A stretch of 64,000 bases of DNA, from the NCBI GenBank assembly GCA_001898835.1, contig MKVM01000001.1:986466-1050465 (forward strand), read 5' to 3'. Under the pieces are notes generated by a model, which was not told where the DNA came from, ran no database searches, and saw nothing but the letters and a program-made list of their open reading frames with translations. Source of the stretch: Micrococcales bacterium 72-143 (lineage in GTDB: Bacteria > Actinomycetota > Actinomycetes > Actinomycetales > Microbacteriaceae). Positions 42,298 through 51,085 of this stretch are shown piece after piece (the first letter of the stretch is position 1; every line of letters begins with the position of its first letter). The position numbers were made by a program, and so were the translations under genes.

Positions 42298-42747
42298 ATG
42301 CGCATCCCCGTCCGCCGTCTCGCCGCCATCGCCGCGGCCGCCGCACTGTGGGCGTGGCCGGTCGCCGCGCCGCATCCGATCGCCCGCCCCTACCTCGCGC
42401 CCGCGGGGCCGTACGGGCCCGGACACCGCGGCATCGACATCCGGGCGCCTGCGGGGGCGGAGGTGCGCGCGCCCGCGGACGGGGTGGTGCACTTCGCGGG
42501 GGTCGTCGTCGACCGGCCGGTGCTCTCGATCGACCACGGCGGCGGGGTGCTCTCCAGCTACGAGCCCGTGGTCACGACCCTCGCCGAGGGCGACGTCGTG
42601 CGGCGCGGGCAGGTGATCGGCACCCTCGCGGCGGGCCACTGCACGGCGGGCACCTGCCTGCACTTCGGCGTGCGCGTCGACGGGCGGTACGTGTCGCCGC
42701 TGCTGTTCCTCGGCGGGCAGCCGCGGGCCGTGCTGCTGCCACCCTGA
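42298..42747 (+). CDS. M23/LytM-domain exported protein, degenerate active site
   Basis: A 149-residue exported protein. The signal-like N-terminus (LAAIAAAAALWAWPVAAP) leads into a LytM domain: YGPGHRGIDIRAPAGAEV supplies His and Asp zinc ligands, and GTCLHFGVRVDG corresponds to the HxH motif. There the first His, the catalytic one, is Cys. Similar CxH variants occur next to rpsB in other actinobacteria. It may bind peptidoglycan or activate other hydrolases rather than cut. Confidence 0.82.
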   Translation: MRIPVRRLAAIAAAAALWAWPVAAPHPIARPYLAPAGPYGPGHRGIDIRAPAGAEVRAPADGVVHFAGVVVDRPVLSIDHGGGVLSSYEPVVTTLAEGDVVRRGQVIGTLAAGHCTAGTCLHFGVRVDGRYVSPLLFLGGQPRAVLLPP

Positions 42748-42788
42748 GCGGACTTCCCATCGAGCCGCCGCCCCGTCAGGATGAGCAC

Positions 42789-43100
42789 ATGGACATCAAC
42801 CCCGCCCTCCCGGACGACGGCTTCTCGACGGTGTTCGGCATCATCACCGCAGTCGTCGTGATCGGGGTGATCGTGGCCGTCGTGTCCGCTGTCCTGAACG
42901 CGCGGAAGGCCGTCGAGCTGGGCCACAACCCGCTCACCATGCAGACGGAGCTGCAGGCGAAGGTGCTCGACTCGCAGGCGCTCGCCCCCGAGCGGAGCGT
43001 CGAGGAGCGGCTCGCCGAGCTCGAGAGGCTGCGCGCGAGCGGCACCGTGGATGAGGCGGAGTACCAGCGCGCCCGGGCGCGTATCCTGGGGTCGCTCTGA
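42789..43100 (+). CDS. Single-helix SHOCT-domain protein
   Basis: A 103-residue membrane protein. One helix (VFGIITAVVVIGVIVAVVSAVL) is followed by a linker and a C-terminal SHOCT motif (SVEERLAELERLRASGTVDEAEYQRARARILGSL). SHOCT domains are short oligomerisation helices. The function is unknown. AGGATGAG precedes the ATG. It converges with xerC ten bases further on. Confidence 0.8.
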   Translation: MDINPALPDDGFSTVFGIITAVVVIGVIVAVVSAVLNARKAVELGHNPLTMQTELQAKVLDSQALAPERSVEERLAELERLRASGTVDEAEYQRARARILGSL

Positions 43101-43110
43101 CGGCGGGCCC

Positions 43111-44016
43111 TCAGGCGCGGGGGTGAGCGAGGCGGTAGCTCTCGCGGAGCCGCTCGGTCGAGACGTGCGTGTAGAGCTGCGTGGTGACGAGGCTCGCGTG
43201 GCCGAGCAGCTCCTGCACGATGCGGAGGTCGGCGCCGCCGTCGAGCAGGTGAGTGGCTGCCGTGTGCCGGAGGGCGTGCGGCCCCGCGGGCCCTGAGCCG
43301 GGGAGCTCGCGCAGCTCCCGAGCGACCAGCTCGTACACGGCCCGCGTGCTGAGACGCCCACCGCGAGCCCCGAGCAGGAGCGCGGCACCCGACCGCTCGG
43401 TGACGAGAGCCGGGCGCGCCGTCGTCAGGTACTCGTCGACGGCCCGCGCGGCGGGGGATCCGAACGGCACGACCCGCTCCTTGGCGCCCTTGCCGAGCAC
43501 CCGCAGCGTACGGGCGCCCCGATCGACGTCGTCGAGGTCGAGGCCCACGAGCTCGCTCACGCGGAGGGCGGATGCGTAGAGCAGCTCGATGATGGCGACG
43601 TCGCGCACGGCCACGGGGTCGCCGTCGGACGCCAGCGCGTGCAGTCCGTCGAGGAGCGCGTCCATCTGGGCGCGGCTGAGCACCCGCGGCAGCCGCCTGC
43701 CCGCGCGGGGGGTGCGCAGCCGGAGGCCGGCATCCTGAGGGGCGACGCCGCGCCGGACGAGCCAACCCGTGAACGAGCGCGCCGAGGAGACCCGGCGCCC
43801 GAGCGTCGACGCCGCGAGGCCGGCCTGCGAGCCACGCCACAGCCAGTCGCGCAGGGTCTCCAGGTCGAGGGCCGCTGCGTCCGTCTCGCCGAGCACCTCG
43901 GCGAACCCCACGAGGTCGGCGAGGTCGTTGCGGTAGGCGCGGATGGTGTGCGGCGAGTAGCCGCGCTCGAGCGTCAGCTCGGCGAGGTACGCGTCGACGG
44001 CAGCCCGCAACTCCAT
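43111..44016 (-). CDS. xerC: Tyrosine recombinase XerC
   Basis: A 301-residue site-specific recombinase that resolves chromosome dimers at dif. The N-terminal SAM-like domain (LERGYSPHTIRAYRNDLADL) is typical. The catalytic residues are in place: Arg in SALRVSELVGL, Lys in GKGAKERVVPFG, His/Arg in HALRHTAATHLL, His in LLGHASLVTTQLY, and the nucleophile Tyr in LYTHVSTERL. The actinobacterial order comM-dprA-xerC-rpsB supports XerC, with the phosphodiesterase and SRPBCC genes inserted. Confidence 0.93.
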   Translation of the reverse strand: MELRAAVDAYLAELTLERGYSPHTIRAYRNDLADLVGFAEVLGETDAAALDLETLRDWLWRGSQAGLAASTLGRRVSSARSFTGWLVRRGVAPQDAGLRLRTPRAGRRLPRVLSRAQMDALLDGLHALASDGDPVAVRDVAIIELLYASALRVSELVGLDLDDVDRGARTLRVLGKGAKERVVPFGSPAARAVDEYLTTARPALVTERSGAALLLGARGGRLSTRAVYELVARELRELPGSGPAGPHALRHTAATHLLDGGADLRIVQELLGHASLVTTQLYTHVSTERLRESYRLAHPRA

Positions 44017-44041
44017 GCCGCCATCGTCGCACCGGCGGCGC

Positions 44042-44470
44042 TCAGCGTGTCGCGGCGCGCGCGAGGCCCTCGAGCATGGTGAGCCAGTTGGCGGCGGAGT
44101 GCTCGGCGGCATCGGCATCCGCGTTGCCGCCCTGCGAGAGGACGACGTGCGTGGCGTCGGCGCCGAGGGGCTCGAGCCGGAACTCGAGGCGGTGGTGGTT
44201 CTCGGGCACGTCCTCCTCGCCGCTCAGCGGGCTGAAGTGGGTGACCACCATGCGATGAGGGGGTTCGAGTTCGAGCACCTCGCCGCGGTCCTCGAACGCC
44301 TCGCCCTCCCATTCGCCTCGCCAGCTGATGCGCGAGCCGACCGTCCAGTCGCTGACGACCTCGGAGCCGAACATCACGTCCGGATCCGGTCCGCGCCGCG
44401 TGAGGAGGGTCCAGATCCGCTCGGGCGGGGCAGCGATGTCGAGCTCGGCGGTGGCGATGTGGTCGCTCAT
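44042..44470 (-). CDS. SRPBCC (AHSA1-like) domain protein
   Basis: A 142-residue START/SRPBCC-fold protein. ATAELDIAAPPERIWTLLT, DWTVGSRISWRGEWEGEAFEDRGEVLELEPPHRMVVTH and a C-terminal helix (NWLTMLEGLARAA) are typical of AHSA1 family members, which bind small hydrophobic ligands or act as stress proteins. The ligand is unknown. TACCGT lies six bases before the ATG, so it is probably leaderless. Confidence 0.85.
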   Translation of the reverse strand: MSDHIATAELDIAAPPERIWTLLTRRGPDPDVMFGSEVVSDWTVGSRISWRGEWEGEAFEDRGEVLELEPPHRMVVTHFSPLSGEEDVPENHHRLEFRLEPLGADATHVVLSQGGNADADAAEHSAANWLTMLEGLARAATR

Positions 44471-44572
44471 GCCGCGACGGTACGCGTCGGCCCCCGCGCG
44501 CGCCTCCCCCTTGACTGGCGGGCGATGCCGTGGTTCCGGCGGTGGAGGATCCCGATAGACGCCGCTTCGCGG

Positions 44573-45529
44573 CTACTCGGCCGGCTGGGGTGGGGCAGCG
44601 GCGGCCGAGCGGAGGTGCTCCTCGAGGTTGAAAGTGGAGCGCTTGTTGGAGAACGCCTCCCGCCGCTCGGCGGGCGTCATCGCGGCGAGGGCGTCGAGGA
44701 AGGCTCCCGAGAAGCCGGCGACGCGGGGAGCGTCGCCGATGGGGACGATGGAGTGGACGACCTGGTCGTCGTAGACGTGCACCAGGTTGAAGGTCTGCCC
44801 GCCGTCGACGCCGGCGAGGGTGCCGGGCTCGGCGCTCGAGTCGATCGTGTAGCAGGTGGCGGAGGCGACGGATACGGGCACGCCCGCGAAGGTGCCGGTG
44901 GTGGAGTAGTGCAGGTGCCCGGCGAGGACGGCGCGCACGTCGCTGCCCCGGATCACCTCGGCGAGCTCGGCCTGGTGGTCGAGCTCGAGGATCGCCATGA
45001 GCTCGACGGGGGTGGGGATCGGCGGGTGGTGCAGGGCGAGCAGGGTGCCGTGCGGTGCGGGGGTGGCGAGTTCGGCTCGCAGCCACTCGAGCTGGGCGGG
45101 TTCGAGGTCGCCGTGGTGGTAGCCGGGCACGGTCGAGTCGAGCGCGATGACGCGCAAGCCGCCGAGGTCGTAGACGCGGTCCTGGGTCGCGTTCGTGGGC
45201 TGCTCCCCCATGAGGATCTCGGCGAAGGGCTCGCGTTCGTCGTGGTTGCCCATGACCCAGATGATGCGCGACCCCATCCGCTCGGCCGCCGGCTCGACGA
45301 GGCCCTTGAGCCGGCGGTAGGCGTCGGGCTCTCCCAGGTCGGCGAGGTCGCCCGTGATGACGATCGCCTCGGGCCGCATGCCGCTGCGCTCGAGCTGGGC
45401 GAAGGCGCGGGCGACCGTCGCATCCGTGTCGACGGCACCGTAGAGGGGCCGCCCGCCGCCGAGCAGGTGGGTGTCGCTCACGTGGGCGATGACGTGGATC
45501 GGCGGTGCGTGCTGCCCGAGCTGGACCAT
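44573..45529 (-). CDS. cpdA: Metallophosphoesterase (CpdA-like phosphodiesterase)
   Basis: A 318-residue calcineurin-like phosphoesterase. The five metal motifs are present in order: HVSDTHLLGG, ITGDLADLGEP, VMGNHDERE, LALHHPP and LAGHLHYS. The family includes 3',5'-cAMP phosphodiesterase CpdA and related enzymes, so cyclic nucleotide hydrolysis is likely but the substrate is not proven. TACGCT lies six bases before the ATG (leaderless pattern). Confidence 0.88.
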   Translation of the reverse strand: MVQLGQHAPPIHVIAHVSDTHLLGGGRPLYGAVDTDATVARAFAQLERSGMRPEAIVITGDLADLGEPDAYRRLKGLVEPAAERMGSRIIWVMGNHDEREPFAEILMGEQPTNATQDRVYDLGGLRVIALDSTVPGYHHGDLEPAQLEWLRAELATPAPHGTLLALHHPPIPTPVELMAILELDHQAELAEVIRGSDVRAVLAGHLHYSTTGTFAGVPVSVASATCYTIDSSAEPGTLAGVDGGQTFNLVHVYDDQVVHSIVPIGDAPRVAGFSGAFLDALAAMTPAERREAFSNKRSTFNLEEHLRSAAAAPPQPAE

Positions 45530-45559
45530 GCTGCGAGCGTAGCCCGCACCCCCGTCGCG

Positions 45560-46813
45560 CTAGCCTGCGCGCACCCAGCCACCCGCGCGTTCGCGGACCG
45601 CGCCTTCGAGTGCGAGTAGGCCGAGCTCCGCACGCACCCGGTCGACGGCGAGCCCCGAGAGCGCGGCGATCTTCTCGGGCGTGCGGGCGCTGCGGGGCGC
45701 GAGGGCGTCGAGGAGGCGGATGCGGGTGCCGGTGGGGTCCGCGGCCGGGCGGGCCGCACCGGCCTCCGCCTCCTCCACGGTCTGTTCGATCGCCGGCGCG
45801 CCCGCGGTGTCGGACAGCGGCGCGAGCTCGGCGATCTCGGCGGCGGTCGTGACGCATACGGCGTCGTACTCGCGTAGCAGCCGGTGGCATCCGGCCGACG
45901 CGGCGCTCGTGACCGGCCCGGGCACGGCACCGAGCGGGCGACCGAGGGCGGCCGCGTGCCCGGCGGTGTTGAGGGAGCCGGATCGGGAACCCGCCTCCAC
46001 GACGACCGTGGCGAGGCTGGACGCCGCGATCAGCCGGTTGCGCTGGAGGAAGCGCCACTTGGTCGGTGCGACGCCGCACGGCACCTCGGAGAGGGCGGCG
46101 CCATGCTCGACGATGCGGGCGAGAAGGGCCTCGTGCCCGGAGGGGTAGAAGCGGTCGAGCCCGCCCGCGAGGAACGCGACCGTGTCGGCACGACTCGCGA
46201 GGGCGGCACGGTGGGCGGCCCCGTCGACGCCGTACGCGGCGCCCGAGACGATCGCGTAGCCGCGGTCGGCGAGCCCGGCGGCCAGCTCCACGGTGACGTG
46301 CTCGCCGTACCCGGTGGCCGCGCGGGCGCCGACGATCGCGATGCCGCGCTCGAGTGCGGTGAGCTTCTCGCGTCGTCCCCGCACCCACAGGGCAAGCGGG
46401 GCGTACTCGGCGAGGTCCGCGAGGCGTGCGGGCCAGTCGGGGTCGTCGGGGACGACGAGGGTCGCGCCGAAGCGGGCGCTCTGACGCAGCGCGAGCAGCG
46501 CATCCGCCTTCGAGATGCGCGGGGTCCAGCGCGCGACCGCCTGGGTCAGCTCCTCGTCGTCGAGCTCGACGTCGTGTTCGGCGAGGAGGTGCCGCAGCAG
46601 GCCGCCCTCACGGTCGTCGATGAGCGCCGCGAGCGCGGCCTCCGCACCGAGCGCCGCCACCACGAGCCCCGCGACGCGGTCACCCGGCTCGGCGATTCCG
46701 GTCCACGTGGCGCGCGCGAAGCGCTCCGCCACGGCGTCGCGGTCGTGCGCGGGGTCGGTGATCGGGCGGACGAGCGACGCGACGGTGGCGTCGGCGATGC
46801 CGAGGATGCTCAT
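45560..46813 (-). CDS. dprA: DNA-processing protein DprA
   Basis: A 417-residue DprA/Smf. The Rossmann core shows IAIVGARAATGYGEHV, AIVSGAAYGVDGAAHRAAL, FLAGGLDRFYPSGHEALL and VVVEAGSRSGSLNTAGHAAALGRPLGAVPG. A C-terminal winged-helix-like segment (KIAALSGLAVDRVRAELGLL) follows. DprA loads RecA on incoming single-stranded DNA in transformation. The ATG overlaps the comM stop by four bases. Confidence 0.94.
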   Translation of the reverse strand: MSILGIADATVASLVRPITDPAHDRDAVAERFARATWTGIAEPGDRVAGLVVAALGAEAALAALIDDREGGLLRHLLAEHDVELDDEELTQAVARWTPRISKADALLALRQSARFGATLVVPDDPDWPARLADLAEYAPLALWVRGRREKLTALERGIAIVGARAATGYGEHVTVELAAGLADRGYAIVSGAAYGVDGAAHRAALASRADTVAFLAGGLDRFYPSGHEALLARIVEHGAALSEVPCGVAPTKWRFLQRNRLIAASSLATVVVEAGSRSGSLNTAGHAAALGRPLGAVPGPVTSAASAGCHRLLREYDAVCVTTAAEIAELAPLSDTAGAPAIEQTVEEAEAGAARPAADPTGTRIRLLDALAPRSARTPEKIAALSGLAVDRVRAELGLLALEGAVRERAGGWVRAG

Positions 46814-48339
46814 GCGGCTGCCTTTCGGAGGTGGAGGGCGCGACCGATCTGGTCGAGGCCGGGACGGTCGACGCCGTCGAGGTCGGCGAGGGTCCACGCG
46901 AGGCGCAGCACGCGGTCGTATCCGCGCATCGTCAGGGCTCCGCGCTCGAGCGCACGGTCGAGAGCGGAGGTCGCCCCGAGGGCGGGTGCGCCGTCCGCGC
47001 GCAGCCAGCTGCCGGGGGCGCGGGCGTTCAGCCGCCAGGGCGCATCGGCCAAGCGGCGAGCGGCGCGAGCGCGCGCCTCGAGCACACGGCCGCGGGCCGC
47101 CGTGCTCGTCGTGACCGGCGCACCCGCCCCGACTCGCAGCTGGGCTGCGGTGACGCGCGGCACGTCGAGCCGGATGTCGACCCGGTCGAGCAGCGGCCCC
47201 GACAGCCGCCCGAGGTAGCGGCGCCGGGCGAACGGCGTGCACGTGCACTCGGCATCCCGCACCCCCGAGTTGCCGCACGGGCAGGGATTCGCGGCGAGCA
47301 CGAGCTGGAAGCGTGCCGGGAAGCTCGCGGTGGCGGCCGCCCGCGAGATCGTGATGACGCCCGACTCGAGCGGCTGCCGCAGGCAGTCGAGCGCCGAGGG
47401 CGCGAACTCGGGCGCCTCGTCGAGGAACAGGATGCCGTGAGCGGCACGCGCGGCGGCGCCCGGACGGATCACCCCGCTGCCGCCGCCCACGATCGCGGCC
47501 GGCGACGCGGAGTGGTGCGGAGCCTCGAGCGGCGGGCGCACAGCGAGCGAGCGGCCGACCGGCAGGCCCGCGAGCGAGCGGATCGAGCTCACCTCGATCG
47601 CCGCCCGCTCGTCGAGGTCGGGCAGGATGCCGGGCAGCCGCGAGGCGATCATCGTCTTGCCAGCGCCGGGCGGTCCGAGCAGGAACATGTGGTGGCCTCC
47701 CGCCGCGGCGACCTGAACGGCCTCGACGGCATCCCGGTTGCCGACGACCTCGGCGAGGTCGCCCGCGTCATCCGGCACCTCGGGCGCCGCAACCGGGAGC
47801 AGGGGCTCGACCTCGACGGGGTCGAGCTCCGCACCGTGCCAGATGGCCGCGTCGCGGAGGCTCACGACCGGCACCACGCGCACACCGGGCACGAACGAGG
47901 CCTCGTCGGCGTTGCCGGCCGGCACGAGCACGGTGTCGAAGCCCGCGCGCTCAGCGGCGAGCACCATGGGGAGGATGCCGCGGCACGGCCGCAGGCGCCC
48001 GTCGAGGCCCAGCTCACCGAGATGCACGACGCCCGTGACGGACTCGGGCGCCACCCACCCCTCGGCCGCGAGGAGCGCGAGGGCGATGCCCAGATCGAAG
48101 GCGGATCCGGTCTTCGGCAGCGACGCCGGCGAGAGGTTCACCGTGACCCGACCGCTCGGGAAGTCGAAACCGCTGTTGCCGACCGCCGAGCGCACCCGGG
48201 CCTTCGCCTCGCCGAGGGCGGCATCCGGAAGCCCGACGAGCACGAATGCGGGCAGCCCGCTCGCGGTGTCGGCCTCGATTTCGACGGGCGCGCCGTCGAG
48301 CCCCAGCAGCGCGACGGCGTGCGCGCGACCGACACCCAT
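46810..48339 (-). CDS. comM: ComM/YifB-type AAA+ ATPase (Mg-chelatase-like)
   Basis: A 509-residue protein. The N-terminal Lon-protease-like domain (LPAFVLVGLPDAALGEAKARVRSA, RVTVNLSPASLPKTGSAFDLGIAL) precedes an AAA+ module with Walker A GPPGAGKTMIA and Walker B ILFLDEAPEF. A ComM-type cysteine motif (NPCPCG...CTCTPFARRRYLGRLSGPLLDR) follows. ComM is a helicase that aids branch migration during natural transformation. The start overlaps the yraN stop (TGATG). Confidence 0.95.
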   Translation of the reverse strand: MGVGRAHAVALLGLDGAPVEIEADTASGLPAFVLVGLPDAALGEAKARVRSAVGNSGFDFPSGRVTVNLSPASLPKTGSAFDLGIALALLAAEGWVAPESVTGVVHLGELGLDGRLRPCRGILPMVLAAERAGFDTVLVPAGNADEASFVPGVRVVPVVSLRDAAIWHGAELDPVEVEPLLPVAAPEVPDDAGDLAEVVGNRDAVEAVQVAAAGGHHMFLLGPPGAGKTMIASRLPGILPDLDERAAIEVSSIRSLAGLPVGRSLAVRPPLEAPHHSASPAAIVGGGSGVIRPGAAARAAHGILFLDEAPEFAPSALDCLRQPLESGVITISRAAATASFPARFQLVLAANPCPCGNSGVRDAECTCTPFARRRYLGRLSGPLLDRVDIRLDVPRVTAAQLRVGAGAPVTTSTAARGRVLEARARAARRLADAPWRLNARAPGSWLRADGAPALGATSALDRALERGALTMRGYDRVLRLAWTLADLDGVDRPGLDQIGRALHLRKAAA

Positions 48340-48695
48340 CAGAACACCCCCACGAGGTGCTCGATGCGCGGCTCGGCGCCTCGCGGCGCGAGCACGGCGA
48401 CCGCGTCGATGCGGATGCGGCCGCGCTCGCGAGGGTGAGCCTCGCACCACACCCCCGCGAGCCGCCTCAGCCGCGCGAGCTTCACGGGCGTGATCGCCTC
48501 GAAGGGATGCCCGAAGGCGACCCCGCTGCGCGTCTTCACCTCGACGAAGACGAGCGCGTCGCCGTCGCGCACGACGAGGTCGATCTCGCCGTGCCGGCAT
48601 CGCCAGTTGCGCTCCACGAGGCGGTACCCGCGCGCGAGCAGGTGCCTCTCCGCGAGCCGTTCGCCGCGCCTGCCGAGCTCATCCTTCGCCGCCAT
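48339..48695 (-). CDS. yraN: YraN-family putative endonuclease (UPF0102)
   Basis: A 118-residue protein of the UPF0102 family. It opens [28 protein letters not shown] and carries the PDDEXK-like core [21 protein letters not shown]. The biochemical role is unproven but the fold is nuclease-like. It heads the yraN-comM-dprA chain. I choose the ATG at 48695; an upstream start at 48746 would add 17 poorly conserved, basic residues. Confidence 0.9.
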   Translation of the reverse strand: MAAKDELGRRGERLAERHLLARGYRLVERNWRCRHGEIDLVVRDGDALVFVEVKTRSGVAFGHPFEAITPVKLARLRRLAGVWCEAHPRERGRIRIDAVAVLAPRGAEPRIEHLVGVF

Positions 48696-48766
48696 GCGGG
48701 AGAGCCTGGCGGGTCGAGGCGAAGGACGGGGCCCTCGCATCCCCAAACGGGATCAGCGGTGCCGAA

Positions 48767-49873
48767 TCACCCCTGTGGAGGAGCGGAGAGAGCCCACGGC
48801 TCCCCCGCGGAACCGGCGTTCTCGCGGGTCCAGCGCGCAGGCTCGCCGGTGAGTCGCACGCGGCCGTGCAGCCACCGGGTGATCCCCGGCCCCCACCCGG
48901 CGACCACCGATGCCCGCTCCGAGTCCACCGGAAGCGCACGCCCCGCGAGCACGAGGTACTGCGCGATCGAGAGGTGCACGGCATCCCACTCCGCAGCGAC
49001 CGCGTGCCAATCGGGAAGCACCCACGCACCCGTCCGCCCGGTCGTGCGTCCCCAGTCGCCCTGACGCGACGCGGAGACGTCGAGCGGATGCCGACGGCAG
49101 AGCTCGATCCACGCCGCCTCGTCGAGCTCGAGCACCCGGCCGACGCCTCGCGCACTCGTCACGAGCGCGCGCGTCCATCCCAGCTCGTCCTCCACGAGCG
49201 CGAGCCCGCACGGCGTGCCCGCAACGGCATCGCCGGTCTCGGGGAGGTTCGTGGGACACGACCACCACGTTCCCGACCATCGCGCATCGGGATTCCGTCG
49301 GATCTCGTCACGCATGCGACTCTCCTCGGCGAGCACCCCGTCCGTCCAGGCCGCGAGGACCGCGTCGGGGTCCCCCGGCCATCGCGCGTCGCTCGCCTCC
49401 ACCTCGAACTCGACGCGCCATCCCGCACCGTCCGCGGGCGCCGACCACTCGGCGAGCAGGCCGCTCGCCGCCAGGCGACCGGCCACCCGCCGGAGAGACC
49501 TTCTCAGCTCGGGGAGGGCGATGAGCACATCCCTGGCGGCGGGCGGCTGCCAGTACATCGCGCTGTCGACCGTCGCGCCGAAGCATGCCAGCACGGCCGC
49601 GTCGTCAGCGAGCAGCCCGTCGAGGGCGGACACCGCGATCCCGTCGATCGCCTGGCTCACGGCAGCCGGCTCCGCGGCAGCGGGCATGGGCCCCGCGTCG
49701 CCCGCCCCGCTCCAGAGGCGGACGACACTGCCATCGTCCGCGTGGAAGGCGCGCTCGGCGTCGAGGACGAGCGACCACAGCTCGGTCGATGCAGCGATCG
49801 CGATCTCCAGGCAGAGCCGCCGTCCGCGGGGCGCGGCCAGCAGATCGTCCGCCGAGGGCGGCGCGCCGCTCAT
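48767..49873 (-). CDS. Unrecognised cytoplasmic protein
   Basis: A 368-residue acidic protein without signal or membrane segments that I cannot assign. It is rich in Trp, Ala and Asp and contains no clear catalytic motif; GTWWSCPTNLPETGDAVAGTP and GVGRVLELDEAAWIELCRRHPLDVSASR are the most distinctive stretches. Codon use matches its neighbours. It is divergent from the GNAT gene. It is part of an accessory block that separates yraN from DUF2469, which are close neighbours in other actinobacteria. Confidence 0.7.
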   Translation of the reverse strand: MSGAPPSADDLLAAPRGRRLCLEIAIAASTELWSLVLDAERAFHADDGSVVRLWSGAGDAGPMPAAAEPAAVSQAIDGIAVSALDGLLADDAAVLACFGATVDSAMYWQPPAARDVLIALPELRRSLRRVAGRLAASGLLAEWSAPADGAGWRVEFEVEASDARWPGDPDAVLAAWTDGVLAEESRMRDEIRRNPDARWSGTWWSCPTNLPETGDAVAGTPCGLALVEDELGWTRALVTSARGVGRVLELDEAAWIELCRRHPLDVSASRQGDWGRTTGRTGAWVLPDWHAVAAEWDAVHLSIAQYLVLAGRALPVDSERASVVAGWGPGITRWLHGRVRLTGEPARWTRENAGSAGEPWALSAPPQG

Positions 49874-49956
49874 CCCCCAGATCCCGGTTCGCGGAGCGGC
49901 TGGGGCTGCCGGGCTGCGGTCATGCCGAAAGGCTAGCCGGGTCTAGCGTGGGAGCC

Positions 49957-50454
49957 ATGACCGAGCTCATCCGCCCCGCCCGTGCCGACGACGCCGAGCG
50001 CATCGTGGACATCTGGGCCTCCGGATGGCGCGACGGCCATCTCGCCGACGCCCCGCCCGAGCTGCTCGCCCACCGCACCCGCGACGCGTTCGTGCCCCGC
50101 GTCGCGGCGGCCATCGATCGCACGCGCGTCGCCGAGGTCGACGGGGAGATCGCCGGGTTCACGATGGTGCACGGCGACGAGGTCGACCAGGTCTACGTCG
50201 ATGCGGCGCACCGCGGCACGGGCATCGCCGCGCGGATGCTGCGCGACGCGGCCGAGCAGGTGCGCGCCGCCGGGCACCCGGTGCCGTGGCTGGCGGTCGC
50301 CCGCGGAAACGCGCGCGCCCGGCGCTTCTACGAGCGCGAGGGCTGGACGGACACGGGCGAGTTCGCCTATCCCGCCGAGATCGGCGACGGCGAGTCGCTG
50401 CCGGTGCCCTGCCACCGCATGGAGCTGCGCGACGCGCCTACCCTCGAAGGGTGA
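49957..50454 (+). CDS. GNAT-family N-acetyltransferase
   Basis: A 165-residue acetyltransferase. The acetyl-CoA site reads VDQVYVDAAHRGTGIAARMLRDAAEQ and the C-terminal strand-helix is VARGNARARRFYEREGWTDTGEF. The substrate is unknown. TAGCGT lies seven bases before the ATG and GGGAG also precedes it, so either start mode is possible. Its stop overlaps the next start as GTGA. Confidence 0.9.
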   Translation: MTELIRPARADDAERIVDIWASGWRDGHLADAPPELLAHRTRDAFVPRVAAAIDRTRVAEVDGEIAGFTMVHGDEVDQVYVDAAHRGTGIAARMLRDAAEQVRAAGHPVPWLAVARGNARARRFYEREGWTDTGEFAYPAEIGDGESLPVPCHRMELRDAPTLEG

Positions 50455-50669
50455 CCCTCGCCGTCGGCATCCTGCTGCTGCTCAACGCCCTGTTCAACGT
50501 CGCCACCTGGCCGACCTTCCTGAAGCGCGTCGCGCGCGACCCGCGGGCGCGGGATGCGGCCGGCCGCGCCACGCGGTTCCTGCGCGTGCACCAGATCCTC
50601 GTGGGGATCGCGCTCGCGCTCGCCGTCGTCTCCGCTGCCGCAGGGGTGTGGATGCTCGTCGCGGCGTAG
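50451..50669 (+). CDS. SCO4848-family small membrane protein
   Basis: A 72-residue protein with two helices (LAVGILLLLNALFNVATW and VHQILVGIALALAVVSAAAGVWML) around WPTFLKRVARDPRARD. This pattern is that of the SCO4848 family, widespread in actinobacteria and of unknown function. The GTG start overlaps the GNAT stop by four bases, so the two are coupled. Confidence 0.82.
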   Translation: MTLAVGILLLLNALFNVATWPTFLKRVARDPRARDAAGRATRFLRVHQILVGIALALAVVSAAAGVWMLVAA

Positions 50670-50672
50670 GGC

Positions 50673-51032
50673 TCAGCCCTCGTGGAGCGTGAGACGGTAG
50701 CCCGCCGGGTCGCGCGCGACGATCGCCCGCCCGAACGGCGTCTCGAACGGCGGCGACACCTCGACGCCCGCCCCCGTGAGCCGCGCGTGCAGCTCGTCGA
50801 CGCCCTCGACGCGCAGCCACAGCGCGATGCCGAGCCCGGGCGTGCCCTGCGCGAGATCTACGCCCTCGTCGGGAAGTCGGACGGCGAAGGGGATCGTGGC
50901 GGTCGGGAATACCACCGCACCGGGCGGGGACTGCGGTGCGCGCCGCATCCCGAGCTGCTCCTCGTAGAAGCGGGCGGATGCCTCGGGGTCGCGTGTCTGG
51001 AGCGCGAGGAAGCTGGGGGCCGTCGGGGGCAT
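50673..51032 (-). CDS. VOC-family (glyoxalase/bleomycin-resistance-like) protein
   Basis: A 119-residue single-domain vicinal-oxygen-chelate protein. FLALQTRDPEASARFYEEQLGM and FGRAIVARDPAGYRLTLHE are typical of the family, which includes glyoxalases, dioxygenases and antibiotic-binding proteins. The function is not predictable. It is divergent from marR and the twin GTCAA/TTGAC operators lie between them, so it is probably the target of that regulator. Confidence 0.87.
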   Translation of the reverse strand: MPPTAPSFLALQTRDPEASARFYEEQLGMRRAPQSPPGAVVFPTATIPFAVRLPDEGVDLAQGTPGLGIALWLRVEGVDELHARLTGAGVEVSPPFETPFGRAIVARDPAGYRLTLHEG

Positions 51033-51046
51033 CGGAGCTCACTTTC

Positions 51047-51085
51047 GTCAAGTTCTTGACAAGAAGAGTATGTCAAGATGTTGAC
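51047..51085. promoter_or_regulatory. Twin MarR-type operators between the VOC and marR genes
   Basis: GTCAAGTTCTTGAC (51047-51060) and GTCAAGATGTTGAC (51072-51085) are inverted repeats 25 bp apart centre to centre. The second abuts the marR ATG. TTGACA -35-like hexamers occur on both strands within them. Binding of the MarR protein to both would close both promoters. Confidence 0.7.
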
